DNA of 64,000 nt from Burkholderiaceae bacterium (GTDB lineage Bacteria > Pseudomonadota > Gammaproteobacteria > Burkholderiales > Burkholderiaceae): assembly GCA_947374315.1 (NCBI GenBank), contig CANCBK010000001.1, positions 1-64,000 of the forward strand, in the 5' to 3' direction. Both the position numbers and the translations under genes were made by a program. Every line of letters starts with the position of its first letter. Position 1 is the stretch's first letter. The notes beneath the pieces were generated by a model. It was given only the letters and a program-made list of their open reading frames with translations. It had not been told where the DNA came from and did not search any database. Shown here one piece after another: positions 40,168-49,636 of the stretch.

Positions 40168-40197
40168 AAGCCCGCTACCAAGCGGGTTTTCTTTTTT
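40168..40197 (+). terminator. Intrinsic terminator of rplY
   Basis: A six-base GC stem (CCCGCT / AGCGGG), extended by flanking A-T pairs, is followed by TTTTCTTTTTT. It lies 30 bases after the rplY stop and separates it from pth. Confidence 0.8.
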
Positions 40198-40228
40198 GTA
40201 GAAATGCTTTTATCCTTAAGCACACATC

Positions 40229-40825
40229 ATGATTAAATTAATTGTTGGCCTTGGTAATCCAGGCGAAGAACATGTAGAAGATCGGCACAATGCAGGCTTC
40301 TGGTTTGTGGACGCCTTGGCCAAACAATTCAATACCCGCTTTGAAACTGAGAAACGTTTTCATGGAAAAGTAGCCAAGGCTAAGTGGGATGGAGAAGATC
40401 TCTTCTTATTAAAGCCAAGCACTTATATGAATTTGAGTGGTCAGGCCGTAGGAGCGCTTTGCCGCTTTCACAAAATTGCGCCTCAAGATGTGCTCGTAGT
40501 GCAAGATGAGCTCGACCTCAAACCCGGCACAGCACGCATTAAGCTTGGTGGTGGCACCGGCGGACACAATGGCTTAAAAGACATCCAAGCCCACCTTGGA
40601 ACCCCAGACTACTGGCGCTTGCGCCTAGGCATTGGCCACCCTCGTGATCTCGCTGGTGAAGGCGCACGCCCCATGGATGTCGCTGACTATGTGTTGAGAA
40701 GGCCGTTACAGGTGGAGCAAAAACAAATCGGTGCCAGTATTGAAAATGGATTGCAGGTCTTGCCTGTGTTTCTGAGGGGCGATGCCCAAGCAGCCATGCT
40801 GGAATTGCATTCCAAAACAAATTAA
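40229..40825 (+). CDS. pth: Peptidyl-tRNA hydrolase
   Basis: Releases tRNA from prematurely dropped peptidyl-tRNAs. 198 residues with LIVGLGNPGEEHVEDRHNAGFWFVD (catalytic histidine in the RHNAG motif near residue 22), KPSTYMNLSGQAVG near 71, VQDELDLKPGTARIK with the catalytic Asp near 95, and GGGTGGHNGLKDI near 108. Of normal length. It lies after the rplY terminator and ends 27 bp from the convergent ferredoxin gene. Confidence 0.97.
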   Translation: MIKLIVGLGNPGEEHVEDRHNAGFWFVDALAKQFNTRFETEKRFHGKVAKAKWDGEDLFLLKPSTYMNLSGQAVGALCRFHKIAPQDVLVVQDELDLKPGTARIKLGGGTGGHNGLKDIQAHLGTPDYWRLRLGIGHPRDLAGEGARPMDVADYVLRRPLQVEQKQIGASIENGLQVLPVFLRGDAQAAMLELHSKTN

Positions 40826-40847
40826 GCGGTACTAGTGCACCTACCGC
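40826..40847. terminator. Weak hairpin between convergent pth and ferredoxin genes
   Basis: A six-base inverted repeat (GCGGTA / TACCGC) with a ten-base loop fills the 27-bp space between the two stop codons. T-richness after it is low on the plus side (AATACTTATTT). It could act as a shared terminator. Confidence 0.4.
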
Positions 40848-40852
40848 AATAC

Positions 40853-41649
<797 letters not shown>

Positions 41650-41670
41650 TTATCAGCTACAGGCAAGAGT

Positions 41671-42273
41671 TTAGTCCCTTATAGAGCGAAATAGACAAGC
41701 TTTTACCTGACCAGCCTCTAGGTATTTTCCACAATGCCAGTTGGGCACTAGGGCCTCAATTTGCTCACGCGAGCGACTGGCAGGAAACTCCACATAAATT
41801 CCTCCGCCTGTGCTGTCATCGCAAATTCGGGCTGCCTCTACCAATGCTTGATTTAATAAACCCTCCTCCTGAAAGGGTGGATCTATAAAAATCAAGTTGC
41901 TAGAGTGATCAGCCTGCTGTTTCAAAAACGCTAAGCTATCTCTGTGAAAAATCTGCACAGCCCCAGGGACCGGAGAAGACTGCAACAAAGCAAAATTAGC
42001 CATTAGGTTGGCATGAGCCTTCTTCTCTTTTTCCAATAGAGTCACAGAATTGGCATGACGTGATGCCGCCTCAAAACCCAAAGCGCCTGTACCAGCGAAT
42101 AAGTCCAAACAGTTCAAGCCCGTCAAATCCTGCCCCAACCAATTAAATACAGTTTCGCGAATACGGTCAGTGCTTGGGCGCAAGCCTGGCAGGTCCAGAA
42201 CATTTAATAAGCGACTTCGCCAAATGCCCCCAATAATGCGGATTTTCTTAGGGGGCTCTGAATGCCTCCCCAA
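41671..42273 (-). CDS. rsmD: 16S rRNA (guanine(966)-N2)-methyltransferase
   Basis: Methylates G966 of 16S rRNA in the 30S subunit. 200 residues with KIRIIGGIWRSRLL at the start, GLRPSTDRIRETVFNWL near residue 30, SAM motif LDLFAGTGALGFEAASR near 57, and the base-flipping motif IFIDPPFQEE near 130. The start at 42273 is a TTG codon, and the frame reads back into the M16 gene's end upstream, so TTG is the best choice. Followed by coaD. Confidence 0.94.
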   Translation of the reverse strand: MGRHSEPPKKIRIIGGIWRSRLLNVLDLPGLRPSTDRIRETVFNWLGQDLTGLNCLDLFAGTGALGFEAASRHANSVTLLEKEKKAHANLMANFALLQSSPVPGAVQIFHRDSLAFLKQQADHSSNLIFIDPPFQEEGLLNQALVEAARICDDSTGGGIYVEFPASRSREQIEALVPNWHCGKYLEAGQVKACLFRSIRD

Positions 42274-42292
42274 CTGAGCTGACTTGGCTGGC

Positions 42293-43639
42293 TTATTTAT
42301 TTTTAGCTCCCAAGACCACGATCTTCATGCGATCCATGGCTAGGTATTTTTGGAATGCCGCCTTTACTTGCCCCAAGGTCACTGCATCAACTTGCTTAGT
42401 CCACACTTCCATCGTATCGAGCGGTAAATTATTCCAAGCAATGGATGAGACATTGTCGAGTAACTTGCGGTTGTTATCAATTCTCAAGGGGTAGCCGTTG
42501 ATGAGATTGGCCTTAGCCGCATCGAGTTCGGCTTGCGTAGGTCCATTGGCGATAAATTGTTCAATCGTCGAGCTCATCACCTCAAGCGCCAAAGTGGCCT
42601 GATCATTCTTAGTTTGTAGGCCCGCTTGAAATATCCCCGCATCCTTACCGGGAGCAAAGTAACTGAATACGCTATATGCAAGCCCGCGCTTTTCACGAAC
42701 CTCTGACATTAGGCGAGCTACAAAGCCACCACCACCCAACACATAATTTCCCACCATCAAGGGAAAGTAATCAGGGTTGCTACGGGTCACAGCAGTCATC
42801 CCCATGGCGATATGTGCTTGTTGAGAATCAAAGGGAATGTTGACTTCACGTTGACTGAGAGTCTCAATAGGTGAGCGCTCAAACTCAGGGAGTTTGGCAA
42901 TGGCAGGGCCAGCCTGAGAAATCTGTTGCAATAAGGCCTGAACAATCTCACTAGCTTCAGGTTTACTAACATCACCCACGATGCTAATAATCATCCTGTC
43001 GCCACGATAAAACTGTTTATGGAACTGCTGCAAATCCAGTGCGCTGATATTGGCAATACTTTGTACCGTTGGTGAATTGCCCAGTGGGTAATCCCCATAA
43101 ACCAACTTTCTAAAGCGACGATCTAATACCGCTTCAGGCTTAGTCTCCGACTCCAATAAGGCCGTAGTCATTCTTTGTTTCTCACGCACCAAAATCTTAG
43201 AGTCATAAGTCGGGGCACTTAACATTGCTGAAGCCAACCGAACTACGCGATCGCGCAAATCCTTTCTACTTAAAGTCCGAATACGCATGACGGCACGTTC
43301 ACCACTGACAGAAACACCGACATTCGCACCGAGGTCTGCAATCTCATCGGCAATTTGCGCCTCTGTAAGCGAGCTCTGACCTGACTTCGCGCCATAACTC
43401 ATCAACTCCCCAGCCACGGTTGCCAACCCACTCTTAGCAGCTGGATCATATCGATCACCAGCATCAATGCTGATCTCAATATCGACCATGGGTAAAGCTT
43501 TGGTTTGCACGAAATAGGCTTGAGCACCTTTGACAGAATCTAATTTCTCAATGGGCAAGATAGCTTGGGCAGATGACAGCACTCCCAGTAACAATATAGA
43601 AGCTAAGAAACATTGCTGAATCGATTTTCTCATTAGCAT
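42293..43639 (-). CDS. M16 family peptidase-like protein, non-catalytic partner
   Basis: 448 residues with a signal peptide (about 1-26, ending SSAQAIL). It has the M16 fold but lacks the HXXEH zinc motif at the place where the partner protein has it (here GLATVAGELMSYGAK). It retains the glycine-rich loop and the R/Y pair (LGGGGFVARLMSEVREKRGLAYSVFS) typical of the substrate-binding subunit. It probably forms a periplasmic heterodimer with the catalytic protein encoded upstream, as in alpha/beta processing-peptidase pairs. Their reading frames overlap by one base (TAATG). Substrate unknown. Confidence 0.9.
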   Translation of the reverse strand: MLMRKSIQQCFLASILLLGVLSSAQAILPIEKLDSVKGAQAYFVQTKALPMVDIEISIDAGDRYDPAAKSGLATVAGELMSYGAKSGQSSLTEAQIADEIADLGANVGVSVSGERAVMRIRTLSRKDLRDRVVRLASAMLSAPTYDSKILVREKQRMTTALLESETKPEAVLDRRFRKLVYGDYPLGNSPTVQSIANISALDLQQFHKQFYRGDRMIISIVGDVSKPEASEIVQALLQQISQAGPAIAKLPEFERSPIETLSQREVNIPFDSQQAHIAMGMTAVTRSNPDYFPLMVGNYVLGGGGFVARLMSEVREKRGLAYSVFSYFAPGKDAGIFQAGLQTKNDQATLALEVMSSTIEQFIANGPTQAELDAAKANLINGYPLRIDNNRKLLDNVSSIAWNNLPLDTMEVWTKQVDAVTLGQVKAAFQKYLAMDRMKIVVLGAKNK

Positions 43640-45027
43640 TATTTACCTCCTTGCTTGTTCTCGCCAGACTGACGTGCCTGCGGATCTAAGACTGCGATCG
43701 TCAATCCCTCATCCACTAAATATTTTTTGGCAACTGCCTGTACTTGAGCAGGTGTAATGGTTTGCATTTTCTCCAACATGAGATCAATTTCTCGCCAAGA
43801 AAATCCCGCCATCTCCGTGCTACCAATTTCCATAGCCTGACCAAAGATGGAGTCACGCTTATAAATTTGCTCAGACAAGATGCGCACCTGAATACGCTTT
43901 AACTCAGACTCCAAAATTCCCTTATCGGCAATTTCTTTTAATACTTTACGAATACTGCTTTCGGCCTGCGACACCGTTCTGCCTTTGGCCATACTGCTGC
44001 TGATCAAAAATAGTTCTGGGCCCCTGGAGACCATGTCGTAACCCACACCCACATCATTAACCACGCGCTCTTGCTTAACGAGTACCCGATTTAAACGGGC
44101 ATTGTCATAGCCATCTAAGACAGCAGCCAACAGCTCTAGCGCATAGGGCTCATCATCATCTAACTTGCCTGGCTGCAGCTTGGGCACTTTCCAAGCCATC
44201 GATAACTGTGCGCTATCGGCAGGCGCCTTCACTTGTACGCGCTTCACCCCTTTTTGTGGCGGCTCTACTTGAGGCTTACGTACCGGCAACTCTCCAACAG
44301 ATGCAGCGCCATAATATTTTTCAACCGCCCTCAAAATAATCTGGGGCTCCACATCACCAGCAATCACTACGGTTGCATTGTTAGGCTTGTACCAACTGCG
44401 GTACCAGTCACGCGCATCGGCAGCCTTCATATTCTCAAGATCGTTCATCCAACCCACTACTGGGTGACGATAAGGCGAGCTCATATAGGCAGTTGCCATT
44501 AAGGATTCATTCAGTAAGCTGCTGGGATTATCTTCGGTGCGCAGACGACGCTCTTCCATCACTACCTGAATTTCTTTTAAGAATTCCGCATCATCAAAAT
44601 TGAGGTTTGACATACGATCCGCCTCAAGTTTGATCACCTCGTCGATCTTTGACTTTTCTACCTGCTGAAAATACGCGGTGTAATCACGAGAGGTAAAGGC
44701 ATTCTCACGCCCACCTACCGCGGCAACCAAGCGAGAAAATTCACCCGCCTTCACTTTATCGGTACCCTTAAACATCATGTGTTCAAGCACATGAGCCGTC
44801 CCAGTGCGGCCATTAACCTCATCCATTGACCCAGCGCGATACCAAACCATATGGGCAACCGTCGGGGCGCGATGATCTTCACGCACAATCAGCTTGAGCC
44901 CGTTGGAAAGCTGAAACTCATGAGTACTCGATAGCCCACTCTCTGGTGCCGCCCAAGCACACTGACTGCACATCATTAAATAGAAAGAAAAGCGAAGTAA
45001 AGTGGAGCGCATCTGTAAGATCACCAT
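43639..45027 (-). CDS. M16 family zinc peptidase, catalytic subunit
   Basis: 462 residues with a signal sequence (MRSTLLRFSFYLMMCSQCAW, cleaved near AWAAPE). The inverted zinc motif HXXEH is visible in AHVLEHMMFKGT near residue 82, with the third zinc glutamate in the EADRMSNLNF region near 160, and a C-terminal domain binding the partner. It probably cleaves periplasmic or signal-type peptides. The start at 45027 is used; ATG 45012, at MRSTLL, is an alternative. It diverges from ftsY by 48 bp. Confidence 0.92.
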   Translation of the reverse strand: MVILQMRSTLLRFSFYLMMCSQCAWAAPESGLSSTHEFQLSNGLKLIVREDHRAPTVAHMVWYRAGSMDEVNGRTGTAHVLEHMMFKGTDKVKAGEFSRLVAAVGGRENAFTSRDYTAYFQQVEKSKIDEVIKLEADRMSNLNFDDAEFLKEIQVVMEERRLRTEDNPSSLLNESLMATAYMSSPYRHPVVGWMNDLENMKAADARDWYRSWYKPNNATVVIAGDVEPQIILRAVEKYYGAASVGELPVRKPQVEPPQKGVKRVQVKAPADSAQLSMAWKVPKLQPGKLDDDEPYALELLAAVLDGYDNARLNRVLVKQERVVNDVGVGYDMVSRGPELFLISSSMAKGRTVSQAESSIRKVLKEIADKGILESELKRIQVRILSEQIYKRDSIFGQAMEIGSTEMAGFSWREIDLMLEKMQTITPAQVQAVAKKYLVDEGLTIAVLDPQARQSGENKQGGK

Positions 45028-45075
45028 ATCCCAAGAATTAAATTGATAAGATGCAAGGATTAAATTGTATCGATT

Positions 45076-45966
45076 ATGTTCGGCCTACGTAAAACCCTCG
45101 GATCCCTATTCAAATCAAATCAGACTGATGAAGCCTGGTTTGATGCCCTAGAAGAATCTCTCATCCTCAGCGATGTGGGTCTACCTACGACTGAGCAATT
45201 GATTGGCAAGCTCCGTAAGGCTGCCAAGTCAGAAAAGGCGAATAACCCAGAAGACCTCCAAAAATTATTAATCCAAGAAGTTGCCAGCCTAATAAGGCCT
45301 TTGGAGCCAATCCCCAATCCGCTATACACCCATGATCAAAAAGCGGTGCCTGAGGTATGGCTTGTCATCGGCGTCAATGGTGCAGGCAAGACAACCACCA
45401 TCGGCAAGCTCTGTCGCCTCTTTCAGTCCCAAGGCAAGTCTGTTTTGCTGGCAGCCGGCGATACCTTTCGAGCGGCAGCGCGCAATCAACTCCTGGAATG
45501 GGGTGGTCGCAACCAAGTGGACGTAATAACCCAAGAAAGCGGTGATGCTGCTGCCGTAGCCCACGATGCCATCCACGCCGCCATCTCGCGTAAGAGCGAT
45601 ATTTTGATTATTGATACTGCTGGACGTCTAGCCACGCAAGATCACCTTATGGAAGAGTTGAAGAAGGTCAAAAGAGTCATCGGCAAGGCCCTTCCTGGGG
45701 CGCCTCACCAGACTTTGCTGGTACTTGATGGCAATACAGGTCAAAACGGTTTAAGCCAAGTAAAGGCCTTTCATGCGGCTTTGGGTCTAAGCGCCTTAAT
45801 CGTGACCAAACTCGATGGCACCGCCAAGGGGGGTGTCATTTGTGCGCTTGCCCACATCCTCAGCGATCAGACAAAGCCAGCGATATTGGCCCTCGGTAAA
45901 GGAGAGGGAATTGACGATTTAGCCCCCTTCACTGCCGAACAGTATTCTTCTGAATTGTTCAATTAA
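45076..45966 (+). CDS. ftsY: Signal recognition particle receptor FtsY
   Basis: The SRP GTPase that docks nascent membrane-protein ribosomes at the translocon. 296 residues: an N-domain helical bundle, then G-domain motifs G1 GVNGAGKTTTIGKL (near residue 98), LLAAGDTFRAAA, G3 LIIDTAGRLATQ, G4 VTKLDGTAKGG and the C-terminal GEGIDDLAPF. The acidic A domain of the E. coli protein is missing, leaving only a short, hydrophobic N-terminus (MFGLRKTLGSLFK) that could be the membrane-binding helix. rpoH follows downstream. Confidence 0.96.
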   Translation: MFGLRKTLGSLFKSNQTDEAWFDALEESLILSDVGLPTTEQLIGKLRKAAKSEKANNPEDLQKLLIQEVASLIRPLEPIPNPLYTHDQKAVPEVWLVIGVNGAGKTTTIGKLCRLFQSQGKSVLLAAGDTFRAAARNQLLEWGGRNQVDVITQESGDAAAVAHDAIHAAISRKSDILIIDTAGRLATQDHLMEELKKVKRVIGKALPGAPHQTLLVLDGNTGQNGLSQVKAFHAALGLSALIVTKLDGTAKGGVICALAHILSDQTKPAILALGKGEGIDDLAPFTAEQYSSELFN

Positions 45967-45994
45967 ATCATTGGCTTACAAGCTTAAAAAACCA

Positions 45995-46021
45995 TTAGCA
46001 CTCACTTGACAAGAGTGCTAA
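45995..46021 (+). promoter_or_regulatory. CIRCE operator (HrcA-binding site) upstream of rpoH
   Basis: A perfect inverted repeat TTAGCACTC-N9-GAGTGCTAA, identical to the classical CIRCE consensus bound by the repressor HrcA. The nine-base spacer contains TTGACA (46006-46011), a consensus -35 hexamer; a candidate -10 (CATATC, 46030-46035) lies 18 bases downstream. Bound HrcA would cover the -35. It lies 38 bp upstream of the rpoH ATG. Confidence 0.88.
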
Positions 46022-46035
46022 AATAGAGCCATATC
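46006..46035 (+). promoter_or_regulatory. Probable sigma-70 promoter of rpoH
   Basis: TTGACA at 46006-46011 is a perfect -35 box inside the CIRCE spacer. The -10 is uncertain; CATATC at 46030-46035 has 18-base spacing. The overlap means repressor binding and RNA polymerase binding would exclude each other. Confidence 0.5.
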
Positions 46036-46058
46036 AATACCTAAAATATAAAAAGAAA

Positions 46059-47006
46059 ATGGTTCAAAAGAAAGCATTTAATCCGCAATTGCAAGCAAGG
46101 CAAACACTGCCGGCAGCGCAGACTGCTGCGGCTTCGCTTGCTTTTCCGATGTTGCCTTCCTTGGGGGTTGGCACACTCGACTCTTACATCTCGTATGTAA
46201 ATCGCGTACCCATGCTCAGCGCCGCGGAAGAACTCCATCTGGCGCAAGAATTTCGTCGTACTGAAAATGTGGATGCCGCCAAAACCTTGGTGCTCTCACA
46301 CCTCCGCTTAGTGGTCTCTGTTGCCCGTCAATATTTGGGCTACGGCATTCCGCATGCCGACTTAATTCAGGAAGGCAATGTGGGTCTCATGAAGGCCGTC
46401 AAACGCTACGACCCCGACCAAGGTGCGCGCTTAGTCTCCTATGCCATCCATTGGATTAAGGCCGAGATCCATGAGTACATCCTTAAAAATTGGCGCTTGG
46501 TCAAAGTGGCCACAACCAAAGCGCAGCGCAAGCTATTCTTTAATTTGCGCAGCAATAAACCGACTCTCGCCGCTCTCACCCCAAAAGAAATTGACGCTTT
46601 AGCTAAGGCTCTCGATGTGAAGGGCTCTGATGTGAAAGAGATGGAGATGCGCCTCGCTGGCGGTGATGTCGCCCTAGAGGGTGACGACAATGATGATGAA
46701 TCCGCCTATGCACCGATTCAATGGTTAGCTGATAACAGCCAAGAACCTACCGAGATGATGGCCGCGGCTGCAACCGATGCTTTACATGGCCCTCGATTAG
46801 ATCAGGCGCTCATGGCTTTGGATGAGCGTAGTCGTAACATTGTTCAATCACGCTGGTTAGCGATGGATGCGGATGGCAATGGTACAAAAACATTGCACGA
46901 TCTCGCCAGTGAATATGGCATCTCAGCAGAGCGTGTTCGCCAGATCGAAACATCCGCCCTCAAAAAGATGCGTGGCCTGCTACAAGCGCAAGCCGCTTCA
47001 ATTTAA
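46059..47006 (+). CDS. rpoH: RNA polymerase sigma factor RpoH (sigma-32)
   Basis: Directs transcription of heat-shock genes. 315 residues, about 30 longer than the E. coli protein owing to an N-terminal extension (residues 1-35, rich in Gln/Ala). Sigma region 2 includes YISYVNRVPMLSAAEE and DLIQEGNVGLMKAVKRYDP. The diagnostic RpoH box QRKLFFNLR follows KATT (near 150), and region 4 has LHDLASEYGISAERVRQIE. It follows ftsY, as in many proteobacteria. A perfect CIRCE site lies upstream, suggesting HrcA repression in addition to post-transcriptional control. Confidence 0.97.
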   Translation: MVQKKAFNPQLQARQTLPAAQTAAASLAFPMLPSLGVGTLDSYISYVNRVPMLSAAEELHLAQEFRRTENVDAAKTLVLSHLRLVVSVARQYLGYGIPHADLIQEGNVGLMKAVKRYDPDQGARLVSYAIHWIKAEIHEYILKNWRLVKVATTKAQRKLFFNLRSNKPTLAALTPKEIDALAKALDVKGSDVKEMEMRLAGGDVALEGDDNDDESAYAPIQWLADNSQEPTEMMAAAATDALHGPRLDQALMALDERSRNIVQSRWLAMDADGNGTKTLHDLASEYGISAERVRQIETSALKKMRGLLQAQAASI

Positions 47007-47614
47007 CGAAGTAACTCCTTCAAGTCTTGCGCCAAGGTTTCCGGACCTTGGGCATGCTTGATATAAAGGCGCAAATGGCCTTCCGGGTCAAAAGCATAAC
47101 TTCCTGCTGTGTGATCTATAGTGTATGAGCCTGGGCTAATGCCAGGCACCTTCTTGTAATAAATCTTAAAGTCTTTTGTCACCTTCTCTAATGCAGCCTG
47201 ATCTGCTGGACGCAATCCCAAGAAGCGCGAATTAAATGCGGGGACATACTGCTTCAGAATGGCTGCGGTATCTCGCTCGGGATCTACCGTTACAAATAAG
47301 ACCTGCACCTTCTCTGCCTGCGGCCCCAACAAGGTCATAGCCTGCTGCATCTCAATCAGTGTCGTTGGACAAACATCAGGGCACTGCGTGTAACCAAAGA
47401 ACATTACAACGACCTTACCCTTAAAGTCCTCCAGAGTTCTGACATTGCCGTCGGTATCAAGCAAGCTAAAGTCGGTACCAAAGGCCTTGCTACCAGTAAT
47501 GTCGATGTTCTTAAAGCTTGACTGAGGACTACAAGCAACTACAAGCAATCCCAATAGCGACAAGAGCAAGATGCGAGCGATACGGCAGACTAATGTTGAG
47601 GAATTCATATTCAT
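47003..47614 (-). CDS. SCO1/SenC family copper chaperone for cytochrome c oxidase
   Basis: A membrane-anchored, thioredoxin-fold protein that delivers copper to the CuA centre or reduces its cysteines. 203 residues with an N-terminal membrane anchor or lipoprotein-type signal (IARILLLSLLGLLVVACSPQ; cysteine near residue 28 fits a lipobox), the CPDVC copper motif in FFGYTQCPDVCPTTL near residue 78, and the copper histidine in YTIDHTAGSYAF near 167. It is the last gene of the cytochrome oxidase series and overlaps the rpoH 3' end by four bases on the opposite strand. Confidence 0.95.
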   Translation of the reverse strand: MNMNSSTLVCRIARILLLSLLGLLVVACSPQSSFKNIDITGSKAFGTDFSLLDTDGNVRTLEDFKGKVVVMFFGYTQCPDVCPTTLIEMQQAMTLLGPQAEKVQVLFVTVDPERDTAAILKQYVPAFNSRFLGLRPADQAALEKVTKDFKIYYKKVPGISPGSYTIDHTAGSYAFDPEGHLRLYIKHAQGPETLAQDLKELLR

Positions 47615-47615
47615 C

Positions 47616-48509
47616 TCAAATGAAATAGTGATCTATTAAGAGTGCTGCAAACAAGAGAGATAAATAGGTAATCGAAAATCTGAAGGTCTTCTTGGCCAGC
47701 GCATCGCTATAGGAAACGAACAACGCAATGACATAAGCCAGGAATATCAACCCAAGGATCATTGCGGAGACCAGGTATACCATGCCACTCATCCCATAAA
47801 TATAAGGAAGCAAAGTAGCGGCTATCAAGATCAGGGTGTATAGCAAGATATTGAGAAGCGTAAAGCGCTCCCCATGAGTGACTGGCAACATTGGCAAGCC
47901 ACTCTGTACATAATCATCGCGACGATACAAAGCCAGCGCCCAAAAGTGTGGAGGGGTCCAAACAAAAATAATCAAGACCAACAGCCAGGCTTCTGCAGAC
48001 AGGCCATTAGTCACTGCCGCCCAACCTAAGGCGGGCGGCATTGCGCCAGAGAGCCCACCAATCACAATATTTTGCGGAGTTGCAGGCTTAAGCAACCAGG
48101 TATAGATCACGGCGTATCCAACAAATGTCGCCACGGTGAGCCACATGGTTAATGGGTTACAAAAATTCCATAAGATCACCATTCCCAAACTACCGAGAAC
48201 AATTGAAAAAATAGTAATGTGAAAAGGCGTTACCTCACCCGTGGCGGATGGCCTCCATGCAGTCCGTTTCATCTTCGCATCTACTGCCTGCTCAATCAAA
48301 CAGTTCATTGCAAAGGCTGCGCCAGCCAATAACCAAATGCCAACAATCCCACCAATGAGCACTGGATAAGGAACCATGCCCGGAGTTGCCAAGAACATAC
48401 CAATCACCGCGCAGAAAACAGCAAGCTGAGTGACGCGAGGTTTGGTAAGAACCCAATATTGACGCCAGCGTGGCATCGCTACAGGTGCGGAGGAAATGGG
48501 GCTGCTCAT
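47616..48509 (-). CDS. ctaB: Protoheme IX farnesyltransferase (heme O synthase)
   Basis: Attaches a farnesyl group to heme b to make heme o, the precursor of heme a. 297 residues with about nine membrane helices. The prenyltransferase Asp-rich motif lies near residue 70-85, here [19 protein letters not shown], and a second conserved region is [19 protein letters not shown] near 180. It is followed after one base by the sco gene, and ctaA precedes it by 5 bp. Confidence 0.96.
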   Translation of the reverse strand: MSSPISSAPVAMPRWRQYWVLTKPRVTQLAVFCAVIGMFLATPGMVPYPVLIGGIVGIWLLAGAAFAMNCLIEQAVDAKMKRTAWRPSATGEVTPFHITIFSIVLGSLGMVILWNFCNPLTMWLTVATFVGYAVIYTWLLKPATPQNIVIGGLSGAMPPALGWAAVTNGLSAEAWLLVLIIFVWTPPHFWALALYRRDDYVQSGLPMLPVTHGERFTLLNILLYTLILIAATLLPYIYGMSGMVYLVSAMILGLIFLAYVIALFVSYSDALAKKTFRFSITYLSLLFAALLIDHYFI

Positions 48510-48514
48510 GATGA

Positions 48515-49636
48515 TTAGGCTATCTTAATATGAATGGGTGCACTCCAAGAGGACCAGCGGCTTAAGCGAACTAGGCAGAACACTAAAGCGGCTGAACCAG
48601 CGGTATGCATTAAGGCGGCAAAGAGTGGCCACTGAAAGACCACATTAGAGATACCCGTAAGCGCCTGAAGGATGAGCAAGGCGAGCAGTAACTTGGCAAC
48701 ACGACTCATTTCCGAGGATGTCGAATGGCTCAGCTTCAGAGCGTTCATTGCCAACAAACCAAGTGTCACTAGGGCAATCATAGCGAACACCCGATGGGCC
48801 CAATGAATTGTCTGTAAAGCCATAGGGGTAATAGACTCCCCTTGAGCGGTGAGGCCCAATTTACGCCACAAAGTAAACCCTTCCTGCCAAGCAGTTGCTG
48901 GCCAGAAAGACCCCAGACAAGTTGGGAAATCAGGACAAGCGAGTACGGCGTAATTGGTGCTGACCCATGCGCCCAAGAAGATCTGCATCGTTAGCGCAAT
49001 AAAAGCAATCGATAGTAACTTGGCAGAAAGGGGGCTAACCTGAAGCTGGTGGATGGAAGCTTTTTTATCACCCCATGCTTGTTGTGCATATGCCGTTAAA
49101 GAAGCAAGCAAGAGTAAGGCCAACATCAGGTGAATAGTCACAATGATGGGTTGTAATTTCAGGGTAACTGTCCAGGCCCCAAATGCTCCCTGAATACAAA
49201 CCAAGCTAAGCAAACCAAGACTTCTTAATGCAGGTTTCTTACCAAATTCCTTCAGCTTGCTCCAGGCCAACCCCGCCTGAATCAAAATCAAGGTGCCCAC
49301 CGTCATTGCTAAATAACGGTGAATCATTTCGATCCAAGCCTTGAGCACTGTCACAGGTCCGGTAGGCATGCTAGCTTGAGCAAGCTGAATGTCACCAATC
49401 GCATGCCATGGGTTTGAAGTGCCATAACAGCCCGGCCAATCAGGACAACCTAGGCCGGAGTCCGTTAGACGGGTAAACGCACCGAAGACAATGAGGTCAA
49501 AAGTCATAAAGACTAAAACCCAATTCAGTTTTTGGAAAAAGTCATAGCCCGGCCTTGTCCATAGATACGTCAAAGGCAACCCAGCAAAAATAATGGCGAT
49601 TGCCGCCAATTCACCCAGTAGCGACAGACTACTCAT
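48515..49636 (-). CDS. ctaA: Heme A synthase (COX15/CtaA family)
   Basis: Oxidises the C8 methyl of heme o to give heme a. 373 residues, about eight helices, with conserved [14 protein letters not shown] near residue 57, [13 protein letters not shown] near 107 and [13 protein letters not shown] near 283, whose histidines ligate heme. The cysteine pair [13 protein letters not shown] occurs near 233. Its start overlaps the stop of the upstream gene by four bases (49633-49636). Confidence 0.95.
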   Translation of the reverse strand: MSSLSLLGELAAIAIIFAGLPLTYLWTRPGYDFFQKLNWVLVFMTFDLIVFGAFTRLTDSGLGCPDWPGCYGTSNPWHAIGDIQLAQASMPTGPVTVLKAWIEMIHRYLAMTVGTLILIQAGLAWSKLKEFGKKPALRSLGLLSLVCIQGAFGAWTVTLKLQPIIVTIHLMLALLLLASLTAYAQQAWGDKKASIHQLQVSPLSAKLLSIAFIALTMQIFLGAWVSTNYAVLACPDFPTCLGSFWPATAWQEGFTLWRKLGLTAQGESITPMALQTIHWAHRVFAMIALVTLGLLAMNALKLSHSTSSEMSRVAKLLLALLILQALTGISNVVFQWPLFAALMHTAGSAALVFCLVRLSRWSSWSAPIHIKIA

